DNA of 64,000 nucleotides, taken from the NCBI GenBank assembly GCA_031769625.1, contig JAUIMM010000124.1, positions 11,931,001 through 11,995,000 on the forward strand. The letters are read 5' to 3'. Made by a program: the position numbers and the translations under genes. Each line of letters opens with the position of its first letter. The first letter of the stretch is position 1. Of this stretch, positions 55,322-64,000 are shown piece after piece. Under the pieces are notes generated by a model. That model searched no databases. It saw only the letters and a list, made by a program, of their open reading frames with translations, and was not told where the DNA came from. The stretch is from Taudactylus pleione (lineage: Eukaryota > Chordata > Amphibia > Anura > Myobatrachidae).

Positions 55322-57164
55322 TTTCGACCTATGGAGCGGAACAACTGAAGCCCCCAAACAATGAATGCGTGACAACGCATCTGCTTTAAACAACAGGCCC
55401 CTAACGCCCACTTTATGGCCAACGCCTCCTTCTCCACTGTGGCATCGGGTAGGCATCGAATTTTGAAACCCTGTTCAACTTTCGGAAGTCATTGCAGAAA
55501 CGCACACTCCCGTCGGGCTTTGGAATCAACACAATGGGACTTGACCATTCACTATGTGATACTTCAATAACCCCTAACTCTAGCATATTTTTAATTTCTT
55601 TCGACACCGATGCTCTTGGTGCTTCTGGTAACCTATAGGGCTTTAGATTAACTTTAACCCCTGGGTCAGTGATGATGTCATGTTTAACGACCGTGGTTTT
55701 CCCAGGTACGTCAGAGAACAGCACCCTATTTCTGATCAGAAACTCCTTGACCTCTCGTTGTTGAATTGCCGACAGGGTTTTTGCCACTGTCACTTCGGGA
55801 ACTAAGGGTCCTGGACTTACTGGAGGGGCTCGGACAGCCGACAGTACCATTCTATCTTTCAAGGGCTTTAACAGATTTATATGGTATATCTGTTCCAGCT
55901 TTCTTTTCCCCGGCTGGTAAACTTTGTAATTGACCTGTCCCACTCTTTCTAAGATTTCAAAGGGCCCTTGCCATTTAGCCAAAAGTTTATTTTCCACAGT
56001 GGGAACCAACACTAACACTCTGTCCCCAGGAGCAAAGCTGCGTAACCGAGCATTGCGGTTGTATACCCTCTGCTGTGCCTGTTGAGCCTGTTTCAGGTGC
56101 TCTCTCACTATCGGCACCTCTATAATAGGCAATGGAACTAGTGGTCCCTTAAAACATGGTCTGGGAGCATGATACTGACACTCAGGGCAGGATAAATCCT
56201 GACACATTGCCATGTGGGGATAGGACAAAGGCAATGGAACTAGTGGTCCCTTAAAACATGGTCTGGGAGCATGATACTGACACTCAGGGCAGGATAAATC
56301 CTGACACATTGCCATGTGGGGATAGGACAAAGGACTATCAGGGTCTACGGGTTTACCATCAACTACCTTTACATTCTTCCTGGCTTTTACCAAAGTAGGG
56401 TCTTTCAACTGCTCCACGGCAAAGACCTCTCTTCTGACCTCTAAATCAGGCAGACGATCAACTGGCCCAACAACACTTCCCACCTCAATGGGAGGCACAT
56501 CAGTTGGCGGGCTACCGTCACGCTCCGCATTCTCTAGATCGCCAATCATAGTAGAAAAAGGGAATAACTGTGACTCAGAAGAAACTCCCTCCTCCACTAT
56601 ATCGACAACCTTCTCAAGTGGACCGGGGTTGTTCACCTCTAGAACAAAACGGCTTTCCCACAACTTCCAGAAGTGAGCAAAGTCTCTCCCCAATATTGCA
56701 TCGTACATCAGACCATGTACCAAACCTACAGAAACTATAGCAGAACCACATGGTGTCTCAATGTTCACCTCGGCAGTAACATAATATCGAGTATCCCCAT
56801 GTATGCAGGTCACACCAACAGTTTTCCCCTTACGCCGCAAGGGGTTCACCAGCTCAGCTTTTATAAGTGTCACCAAGCTACCAGAGTCTAACAGTGCCTC
56901 TACTCGGTTGCCATCTACAGTGAGTACACACATGTGCTTATCAGTCTCAGCCTGCCGGTCAGCCGTACAGGCTGTCTGTGCAAAGAAAGACCCCCTGCGG
57001 TAGACATGAGCAGTATCACATTGCATAGGTTCAGTTGTAAGTGAACAATTAGCGGAAATATGGCCGAAGTCACCACACCGGAAACACTGAATCATATTAA
57101 TGTCTAGTCGTTTACGAGGCAAGAACCTTCCTGGCCTGGCAGGCCTGTCTCCAGGTTCTACACC
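55322..57164 (-). pseudogene. pol: Gypsy pol relic: CCHC, protease, integrase ends, RT start (deleted core)
   Basis: One frame of 569 codons (55413-57122) continues in frame with gag after a single TAG at 57165-57167. It contains the gag CCHC knuckle CFRCGDFGHISANC (C13, C16, H21, C26) and protease EALLDSGSLVTLI (DSG at 79-81). Next are the end of the integrase zinc finger (SCPECQ, doubled), integrase C-terminal domain (about 340-425, HINLLKPLKD) and the RT N-terminus (about 470-563, FDAYPMP). The integrase catalytic core is missing between IIEVP and IVREH. RT is then cut at FDAYPMP and joined out of frame to RNase H (EKEALAIKWAL, about 55400-55440). So both catalytic cores are gone. Confidence 0.9.
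56128..56331 (-). repeat. 102 bp in-frame tandem duplication in the integrase region
   Basis: GGCAATGGAACTAGTGGTCC starts at 56128 and again at 56230. The two 102 bp units look identical and encode the same 34 residues (LSYPHMAMCQDL onward), doubling the CPEC motif. Confidence 0.95.
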
Positions 57165-58022
57165 CTAAGTCTTAGGTACATCCCACCGCCCAGGACCCTT
57201 CTCCCCTGGAACAGTCTTAACAGTGTCTGTGGGAGTTCGCCGGTGCGCCATCGGGGCTCGGTGGGGCATACTCATCAGCTCCTCAGCTGCCACGTACCTC
57301 TCCACCAGCTCAACCAACTGGTCCGCGGACTTAGGGTCTGCATGGCTCACCCACTTGCGCAGAGTCGCAGGTAACGATCGCAGGTACAGGTCCATCACGA
57401 CCCTTTCCATGATCTGTGGTCCCGTCAGCGTCTCGGGCTGTAGCCATTTTGAGGACAGATGGACGAGGTCATGCATCTGTGAACGTGGAGGCTTGTCCAT
57501 ATGGAACTCCCAGCGGTGGACCCGTTGGGCATGAACAAAGGTGGTGACTCCCAAGCAAGTTAGGATCTCCTGTTTTAGTTTTTTATAGTCCTTGGCATCA
57601 GCCAGGCATAAGTCGAAGTAGGCCTTTTGTGGCTCCCCAGACAAAAAAGGTGCCACCAGACTTGCCCACTGCTCCTTGGGCCAACTCTCCCTTTCGGCCA
57701 TTCTTTCAAATGCGGCGAGATAGGCCTCCACATCATTGCCCGAAGTCATCTTTTGGAGGAAGTGACTGGCTCATATGGAGTGAGTGGTGGTGGGAGGACC
57801 AGTAATAACATCTCTGGGCCGGGCGACCAGTTGCTGTACCACCTCTTTTATGGCCTGGCTGTTTTCCACTAAGGCCTGGCGGGTTTCCTCGATGGCAACC
57901 TGTTATTGCCCCTGGGCTGTCTCCAAGGCCAATAGTTGCACCCTGGTGGATTCCTGCAGAGCCCTGGTAGCTTCCTGCTGAGCTGCTGTAGCTTGGAGCA
58001 AGGCCTTAATTATGTCCTCCAT
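57165..58022 (-). pseudogene. gag: Gypsy gag relic with SCAN-like capsid region
   Basis: The frame opens at ATG 58022 (MEDIIKALLQATAAQQEA, a glutamine-rich coiled-coil-like start). It has in-frame TAA near codon 40 and TGA near codon 84, then runs 194 codons from 57749. That last part (VEAYLAAFERMAERESWPKEQWA, WLQPETLTGPQIMERVV) resembles the SCAN-type capsid region found in Gmr1-like Gag and in vertebrate SCAN zinc-finger proteins. A TAG at 57165-57167 separates it from the CCHC knuckle in the same frame. Capsid assembly is the family role. With three stops this copy cannot make full Gag without suppression. Confidence 0.85.
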
Positions 58023-58197
58023 TTTGTCCTGGGGTGTAGGTTGGAAGCTGAACCTTGCCTCTCTGAGTATTTGCTGACGCCTCCTCTATGGGACTCCAAG
58101 GACACAGCGTTATTTCCACACTCACAAATTGGGTGTCTGTCCCTTTCATTTTCAAACGGAAAGTTTTCCTCTCGCTGCAACTTCAGTGTGTGTGGGT

Positions 58198-58214
58198 GCC
58201 CGCATTCTCCACCA
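58198..58214 (-). other. Candidate primer-binding site
   Basis: On the minus strand TGGTGGAGAATGCGGGC starts three bases inside the 5' LTR. TGG is the complement of a tRNA CCA end. I could not assign the tRNA. Confidence 0.55.
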
Positions 58215-58217
58215 TAT

Positions 58218-58827
58218 TGTGACACAGTTAGGTTAGGGGGTCCCTCTCCTGGGTAGAGGACTCCTTCCTTACACACACACACACAGCAGCAGGGAAGCAG
58301 CACACCAGTCTGGATGCAAGTACAAGCTGGTCGGCGCCAGTCTTTATTGTACAATGTCAGAAATAACACAAAGAAAACATAAACGTAAATCTTAGCCCTG
58401 TCGGGGCACTAACTTCACAGGTAGTTCCCTCACTACCAGAACCTGGCAGGGCCTAATGCCCTCGCCAGCAACAAAGCACAGCACAGTACTCACAGATAGG
58501 TTTTCCAAGTGTCTCTGAGCAAACTCCCTGTCTGCTCTCCCAGGTGAGACAATCAGCCCTAAACCAACTAGGCTTATATTGGCCACTCTCAGGTGGAAAA
58601 CTAACAATCCTGTTACCAGGCTGCGAGAACCAAAACCTGGAGTGGTCGTGGGTGGAGCCCTCCAGCTCCTCTCACCCACAACCCCCAGGTCCCAAACCGG
58701 CTTTTCAAAAACCCGAAACTCAAGCCTGCTACACTGCAGACTTTCTCCTCGGGATTTAAAACACATAAGACAGGAATCTGGGATAAATGTCCCTGTCACA
58801 GACCACTTTACCAGTGATCCTATCACA
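58218..58827 (-). mobile_element. 5' LTR of the minus-strand gypsy element
   Basis: TGTGACACAG to CCTATCACA, 610 bp. Near-identical to 54699-55306. The reverse-strand AATAAA is at 58343-58348. Confidence 0.9.
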
Positions 58828-58922
58828 ATATATATATATATATATATATATATAGATAGATATATAGATAGATATATGTATATACAAGTGCGTGTGTGTG
58901 TGTAGATATATATATATATCTA

Positions 58923-58968
<46 letters not shown>

Positions 58969-59070
58969 ATATGTCTATATAGCGGGTGTGTGTATATGTA
59001 TATATTATATGTATATGTTCTATGTATGTGTATATCATAAGTATATATTATATGTATATATATTATATAT
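58828..59070. repeat. (TA)n / (TATG)n microsatellite
   Basis: Long TA runs at 58828-58852 and 58926-58962 with GATA and GTGTGT blocks. It probably represents the other side of the TA tract in which the gypsy element landed. Confidence 0.9.
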
Positions 59071-59078
59071 GGCACTTC

Positions 59079-59530
59079 GGTCCTGATTCAGAGCCGGACA
59101 CTCTGATAGAGCGCTCGCTCTAAATCAGGGGGCCTTTTTTTTTTAAGGAGCGGCTTCCTGGCCGCTCGCATTGCTGTGGGTTGCCACCCACAGTTAATGT
59201 GAGCGGCCAGGATGATGGTCGTGATGGTCAAGACCCTTGTGGTAGGGTCTCGTGGCCGCAAGCCCCAGAGAGCTTTTGGCTCAAACTCTCATGGGAACGC
59301 CTCCGTCTGGGCAGCCACTCCCCGGCCCGCCCACCAAAGGGGGCGTGCTGTCACTCAACATCAACAGCACGCCCCCTTTGGTGCGAGACCCGGAGTGACG
59401 GATTGCCCGTCACTATCCGGGTCTCACGCATGCGCACGACGGAACCGGCTCGGTCGTGCGCATGCGCTCTGGGCCACCATCGACCCGGATGCGAGCGCTC
59501 AGCACTTGCGACCGGGTCTGAATCAGGCCC
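59079..59530. mobile_element. Foldback element, CCTGATTCAGAGCC family
   Basis: The left end GGTCCTGATTCAGAGCCGGA and right end CGGGTCTGAATCAGGCCC are inverted copies. It shares GAGCGCTCGCTCT and GCTGTGGGTTGCCACCCACAG hairpins with the 12043 and 24416 copies. Open frames over it overlap on both strands and are rejected. Confidence 0.8.
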
Positions 59531-60655
59531 TTTAGTCAGCTGTACACCATGTCCCAAAATGACACTGACATTGCAGCTTGAGGTCAATATTTCAGAGACC
59601 TAACTCCTTCATCAAGTTGCATTTGTTAAGACTTTTGTTGCCTTTATTCATCATGTGGACTTTGTAATATCTGAATCTTAATTGTGTTTTGAGGACAAGT
59701 GTATTTGAATGATGGACACTGTTGTTTGGGGTTGATAATACCCCAACATACACATTGCAAAGATTTAGGTGAACTGGGTGCGGGAGTCGAGGGTGGTGTG
59801 GAAGGTCGGAGATTTCAGTGAACCAGGCCCCAAGATTTCTGTTGCCAGTCCAGCCCTTACCCTGTTGTGACGTGCCCTTGTCAGATCCTCTGTGTAGCAC
59901 TAAACGCCTGCTTAGCGAAAGCCTGTGATCAGGCATTGCAACTTGCAAGTAAATCTAGGGCCAGAGCAGTGTTCATTTTGACAAGGATTTTAAATCTGGT
60001 TTTAGTCTTAGTCACTTATTTAAATTTGAACACAGATTTCAGCACAATTTTCATTATTAAAATGTTTACATTATCGTTATCGTTACAATTTAGACCTAAA
60101 GAAAAATTGAATTGGCAATTACTTTTAGTCAAAATTTTTATCGGCAAAATTAACATTGCTCCAATGCTTAGTACATACAGTAGACCCCATATGAAGCAAC
60201 TGGTAGCATGTTTAAATAAAAGCAGTTTACCAGATGCAACACAAGCGAGGAGACATGGCTCTGTTTTAATCCCATTATTTGGCATTTCAGTCCCTGCCCA
60301 CTCTAATTTGTGGCTAGTGACTATGGTGCACGGCCCCTCTCAACCTCCACTTTGATTGACAACTATATCTTTTTGGCCCTGGGGCTTAGGTTTGGTTTGT
60401 GGAAAGTGGAATTTCTAGCTGCACGCTGCCAGAGTGACATGCAGCTCACTCTCTACCTCCTGTGTCTCAGCTCTTCCTCATCCCCTGCTTGACCAGTGGC
60501 CTCAGAAGTCCTCAGACTCAGAAGTCAGTGAAACATGGCTATGCTGCAGAGGATGGTCGAACACACCAATGAAAAAGAAAAGGTGAGTGCTGATGGGTTA
60601 ATGGAAAGTGGCTACAAGTTATTAGTTTGAGGGTACAGGCCTGCATGGTATTCCT
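59531..60655. other. No recognised gene
   Basis: Unassigned sequence. TTAGTCTTAGTCACTTATTT (60002) also occurs near 54225 as TTAGTCTTAGTCGCTTATTT, marking a small dispersed repeat. A 162-codon frame at 59867-60355 carries no known motif. Confidence 0.35.
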
Positions 60656-60659
60656 ATTG

Positions 60660-60669
60660 GGGGGGGGGG

Positions 60670-60722
<53 letters not shown>
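60660..60722. repeat. (G)n-(GA)n microsatellite
   Basis: A G-run followed by about 25 GA units. Confidence 0.95.
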
Positions 60723-60724
<2 letters not shown>

Positions 60725-61394
60725 CGTTGATATTGAGCTACATGGAAAAATAGAATGGTGCAAATAGTAGGTTATCACAATATCTATAGCAATAAAAATT
60801 ATTATACCCTAAATTTAAATTATTTAATTATAGGCAAAATCTTGTGTTTAATGAAAGAATTAACTCCAATATATTTTTTAGTAGTATTTATTTGGAAATA
60901 TATATGTCTTGAACACAATGACCAGCAATATGTACAAGTACTGATAATATTTACAGGCTTTCTGGGAGTGTAGGCAAGAAGACATCCACCATTAGCAAAT
61001 GGTGCCTCTGTAATCCAGACCGCATAATCTGTCATGAGAACTTTTGGATACGATTGTGTACGGTCATATACCATGTGAACATCATTTGAGGGAAGATACT
61101 TCCAACAGTTATCAAGATAGTGGTATTTACCACTATAATAGGTACACCTTTAATCTTAAGGGTGTTGTCTGATTGGTGGTGGAAAAATATTTTCTGGTTG
61201 TATTGCACTAGGTGGTGCTGTTTCTCATTTTCTTTTTTAGAGACCTATTTTGAACTGTTGGGACAATGGTAGCCTGGAGAATAGCAGCTCCCCCTTGAAC
61301 TAGGGGAAGTGCAAGATCATTAGTACATAAAGAACTGTCCAGGACTGATAAAAGGCCACAAGTGGGCTAGTATAAATACCATCGAGTGAATAGT

Positions 61395-61890
61395 GAACCA
61401 GTGCCATACACCACTGCTGTACATTATTTTTCGACATAATCTTCCTGTTTTTCAATACACTTTGTCCATCTGTCAACAAGCTTTCGTATTCTCTCATAAA
61501 AAAAGTTTTAGGCTGAGCTGCGGCCACGAATGCACCTCTGTCTTCACCTCTTCATCAGACATGAAACTTCATCCTCTTAGGGCTTCTTTCAGGGGACCAA
61601 ACAGGTGATAGTCCGATGGGGAAATCCAACAGAATCAGTTTATGTGCAGGCTCACTGTTCAAACATAGACGTGGACGGGCATCTGGTTCCTTCTACATGG
61701 CTGACACTTGTGCGACCTTCTTTGAACTTCTCTATCCATTCATAGAAACTTCTCTGTGACAAAACACTTTTCTTCATACTGTGCACAAAGTCTTCGATAA
61801 ATATCTGCACCAGACACACCATCAGACTACAAAAAACTAATTACTGCACACTTCTCTTCATTCGTGCAAATCACAAGACAAGCACCCTAC
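61395..61890 (-). pseudogene. Mariner transposase relic, internally deleted
   Basis: From about 61880 the minus strand reads a HTH-like N-terminus (EEKCAVISFL, SGADIYRRLCAQYEEKC, then MDREVQRRS in a shifted frame). It then jumps near 61620-61660 to the family C-terminus DYHLFGPLKEALRG and LKLFL (61500-61610), QMDKVY and KTGRLCRK. The catalytic core is deleted and stops are present, so it is dead. Confidence 0.75.
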
Positions 61891-62094
61891 AGCCTGTAGA
61901 GTCGATTGGAGCATCCTCAGAATGCTCCGGTCAGGGCTGCACTCAGCATCAGTGTAATCTGCTGTATAGGCTGTATCCAGACTCACAAGTCACAAGTGGC
62001 TGTGCTGCTTAGTCAATGTTTATAGGGGGTGCACGTTGCTGTATGCTGTGCTGTACTCTGCTGTATTGGCTGTGCTGTGTCCATCAGTAAGACA

Positions 62095-62620
62095 TTCATG
62101 TGTATATATAAGCCCTCTGACTCTATGCTGTGAACAGACCTGTGCCTGCGACATCAAAAATGTAATTAAATAATTGTACTCTTAGGTCTGCTTTGTTCTT
62201 TTGCATATAGAAGCCCTGTGACTCAAGTCCACGCAGGAATAGACCTGCACCATCCGCAAAATAAATAATTGTATTGTTTGAACTGTTTGGTGCACTTTGT
62301 TCACATGCCACATAAGGCAAGCTCTGTGGCTCCAGTCCATACAGGAATAGAGCTGCGCCATAAAAAAATAAATAAATAATAATTGTACAATTTTTTGCGC
62401 TTTGTTCACATGCATATATAAGGCAAGCCCAGTGGCTCCAGTCCATGCAGTAATAGCATTGCACCATCACAAAAATGAATTAAATAATTGTACTGTATTG
62501 TGTGGAGCACTTTGTTTTCGTGCATATATAAAGCCCTGTGGCTCCTGTCCATGCTGAAGTAGAGCTGTGACATCCAAAAAATTAATTGTATTGTTTGTAC
62601 TGTTTGGTTCACTTTGTTCA

Positions 62621-62662
<42 letters not shown>

Positions 62663-62780
62663 CCCTGTGTCTCCAGTCCATGCAAGAATAGAGCTGTGAC
62701 ATAAAAAAAAATAGTATTGTTTGTACTATTTGGTGCACTTGTTCGCGTGCATATATAAGCCACGTAGTTGCCTGTGAATT
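62095..62780. repeat. Tandem repeat of about 115-120 bp with TATATAAGCC in each unit
   Basis: Five to six imperfect units contain AAGCCCTGTGGCTCCAGTCC, ATGCAGGAATAGAGCTG, an A/T tract and TTTGTTCACATGCATATATA. The array ends six bases before the hAT copy D ATG. A (TA)n run expands one unit at 62627-62660. Frames across it are artefacts. Confidence 0.85.
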
Positions 62781-62785
62781 AAAAA

Positions 62786-64000
62786 ATGGATAACGTTCCA
62801 TTTAGAGAATATCAACCAAATACTTTCGCTGCAGCTGCTGTCTTCAGTAATGATGACAACGCTAGTCCTTCAACGTCATCTACTAAAGCCGATGCTCAAG
62901 GGCATATAGGATCTAAGTCAGGGCATTTCAAATAAAAAAAAACAATATACGTTACTAAAGAAAAACATAAAATTACCAACATGCCATTCACCACACACAG
63001 TAGGAAGGAAAGGCTGAGGCCTTGGTCCTTATTTATGAGTGGTGGTTTCAGCAAGTGTCAGTGAGGCATCTTCCTCTGCCTCATGATGATGCAAGACCTT
63101 ATCACAAATTCCTGAGGAGAGTCTAATTGTGTCCGCAAGTGTGATGTGTGAGCCTGACCTTGTGTGATACTTTTGTACTCACAGAGAAGTTGCCTTCCAC
63201 CATTTCTGCTCCCTCTCCAAATGTAGGCATGAGCAACACAAATAAAGCTGACAACATAGAAATTGAGGAAGCCACCAAGGAAGTGCAAGATGATAGGGGG
63301 ATATTTGTGTAGCTGATGCCAGCGCTAATGATGATGTTGTGGATGAGGATGTTATTGTTTGTGTAAGTCAGGCACCAGTGGAAGCAGCTCTTGGCCATGA
63401 TAAGAGGAAGGCCATTGTCATGCCTGGGCATGGAACCAACAAATGCACCTCTTATGTGTGGAATTAATTTTACCCAAATCCTAATAACAATTGTCAAGTC
63501 ACCTGTAGCCTTTGTAAAACCACGACAAGTAGAGGTAAGGACATTAACCATCTAGAAACCTCCTCCCTGTTACGTCATTTGCAGCGAACTCATGAAATTT
63601 TTTGAAAGCATCAGATACTGTGCTAAAAAAAAACACCAAGCAATCCAGCATCAGCTAGTTCACTTCTCTCAAGTTCAACTAGATACCAGCACCTGCAATC
63701 TCTACCACCAACACATTCATCCTCAATATCCACAGTAATGATCGGAGGTAGTCCTGCATCCAATTTGTTAAGGCTAGGTGACTCAGTCCCTATCCAGGAT
63801 TCCTCAGAAGATTTCTTCTGCGCTAGGCCTGCTGCTGCTGCAGGGGAAGGATCTTCATCCCAGAAGGGTACCAAGAAGACTACTATTTAAAAAAAAAACA
63901 ACTGACTGTAATACAATGCTTTGCAAGGGGAAGCAAGTATGACAGCTCTCACCCAATCACAAAATTGAATATTGAAAACAATATTGTGAGCTGTGAGGTG
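62786..64000 (+). pseudogene. hAT transposase 5' half with BED finger, copy D (runs off the window)
   Basis: An ATG at 62786 gives MDNVPFREYQPNTFAAA, open for about 50 codons. After stops and frame changes, the family N-terminus collinear with copy C follows (63060-63290). Then comes a BED-type zinc finger at about 63455-63600: CSLCKTTTSRGKD, then HLQRTHEI, with Cx2C and Hx4H. The serine-rich linker SSEDFF..GSSSQKG follows at 63800-63870. BED fingers bind the element's own ends. This copy supplies the part that copy B lacks. It continues past 64000. Confidence 0.75.

Larger units (their letters stand above)
54699..58827 (-). mobile_element. Gmr1-like Ty3/gypsy retrotransposon, internally deleted, both LTRs present
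   Basis: Two LTRs (54699-55306 and 58218-58827) flank a minus-strand internal region with gag, protease, integrase fragments and the start of RT, in that order. By eye the LTRs differ by about eight substitutions and one 2 bp AC indel, so the insertion looks young. Integrase preceding RT is the diagnostic order of Gmr1-like elements. It inserted in a TA microsatellite, so a target duplication cannot be read. Internal deletions make it non-autonomous. Confidence 0.9.

Noticed and set aside
54871..55437. 188-codon minus-strand frame
   Set aside because: It begins in the RNase H scrap and runs through the 3' LTR. The nearly same frame appears in the other LTR (58392-58826), so it is LTR sequence and not a gene.
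58010..58369. 119-codon minus-strand frame
   Set aside because: It spans the LTR and the untranslated leader of the gypsy element; there is no conserved domain.
59181..59603. 140- and 107-codon frames
   Set aside because: High-GC foldback element gives long frames on both strands; the sequence is palindromic and shared with other non-coding copies.
62123..62801. Several minus-strand frames of 77-131 codons
   Set aside because: They are repeats of the same 115-120 bp unit and contain a translated TA microsatellite.

Overview
This window looks like vertebrate, most probably anuran amphibian, intergenic DNA built almost entirely from transposable elements. I find no host gene, tRNA, rRNA, CRISPR array or prokaryotic operon. 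The open frames that can be recognised are transposon proteins: Penelope-like reverse transcriptase with a GIY-YIG endonuclease, Ty3/gypsy polyprotein of the Gmr1-like type, BED-finger hAT transposase, and Tc1 and mariner transposases. The frog assignment is an inference from this mix, and no species is named.

Layout. 0-9 kb: degenerate tandem repeats and palindromic MITEs, including an 869 bp element with a TTA target duplication (3413-4281), plus a small Penelope relic near 6.5 kb. 9-12.6 kb: a minisatellite, a hAT relic (copy A) and its 3' minisatellite, which is interrupted by a foldback element. 13.2-14.9 kb: the 3' half of a Gmr1-like gypsy element with its 3' LTR. 14.9-17.7 kb: the best hAT transposase relic (copy B, minus strand). 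19.8-23.0 kb: a Penelope-like element flanked by a 14 bp target duplication, with a roughly 0.46 kb inverted copy of its 3' end at its 5' end. 23.75-30.3 kb: a Tc1 element split by a solo LTR (TSD GGTAC), which itself holds at least three DNA transposons, and by a 1000 bp hAT-type MITE (TSD ACTTCAAG). 32.5-36.2 kb: a second, decayed Penelope-like element bounded by 90 bp direct repeats. 38.0-39.5 kb: an LTR-like unit with a 47 bp minisatellite. 39.7-44 kb: hAT copy C (minus), split by a Penelope-derived insertion. 44.8-45.1 kb: a TA-flanked MITE. 46.3-47.4 kb: a foldback element next to a gypsy integrase relic. 48.7-51.2 kb: a CCCTAA/TTAGGG-like DNA element split by a 2.17 kb solo LTR (TSD TAGGC) that carries a 49 bp minisatellite in a 760 bp higher-order repeat. 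52.8-54.2 kb: nested MITEs and a Penelope terminal relic. 54.7-58.8 kb: a young-looking minus-strand gypsy element with both LTRs but large internal deletions. 59-64 kb: a foldback element, microsatellites, a mariner relic, and the 5' half of hAT copy D with its BED finger, cut by the window edge.

The sequences do not form a cooperating gene set. What the window records is the order of insertions. Several are dated relative to each other by intact target-site duplications, which makes the nesting (Tc1, then LTR or MITE, then DNA elements inside the LTR) readable directly. The clearest unusual structures are the inverted-repeat Penelope insertion, hammerhead-like motifs in Penelope termini, and LTRs that carry internal minisatellites.
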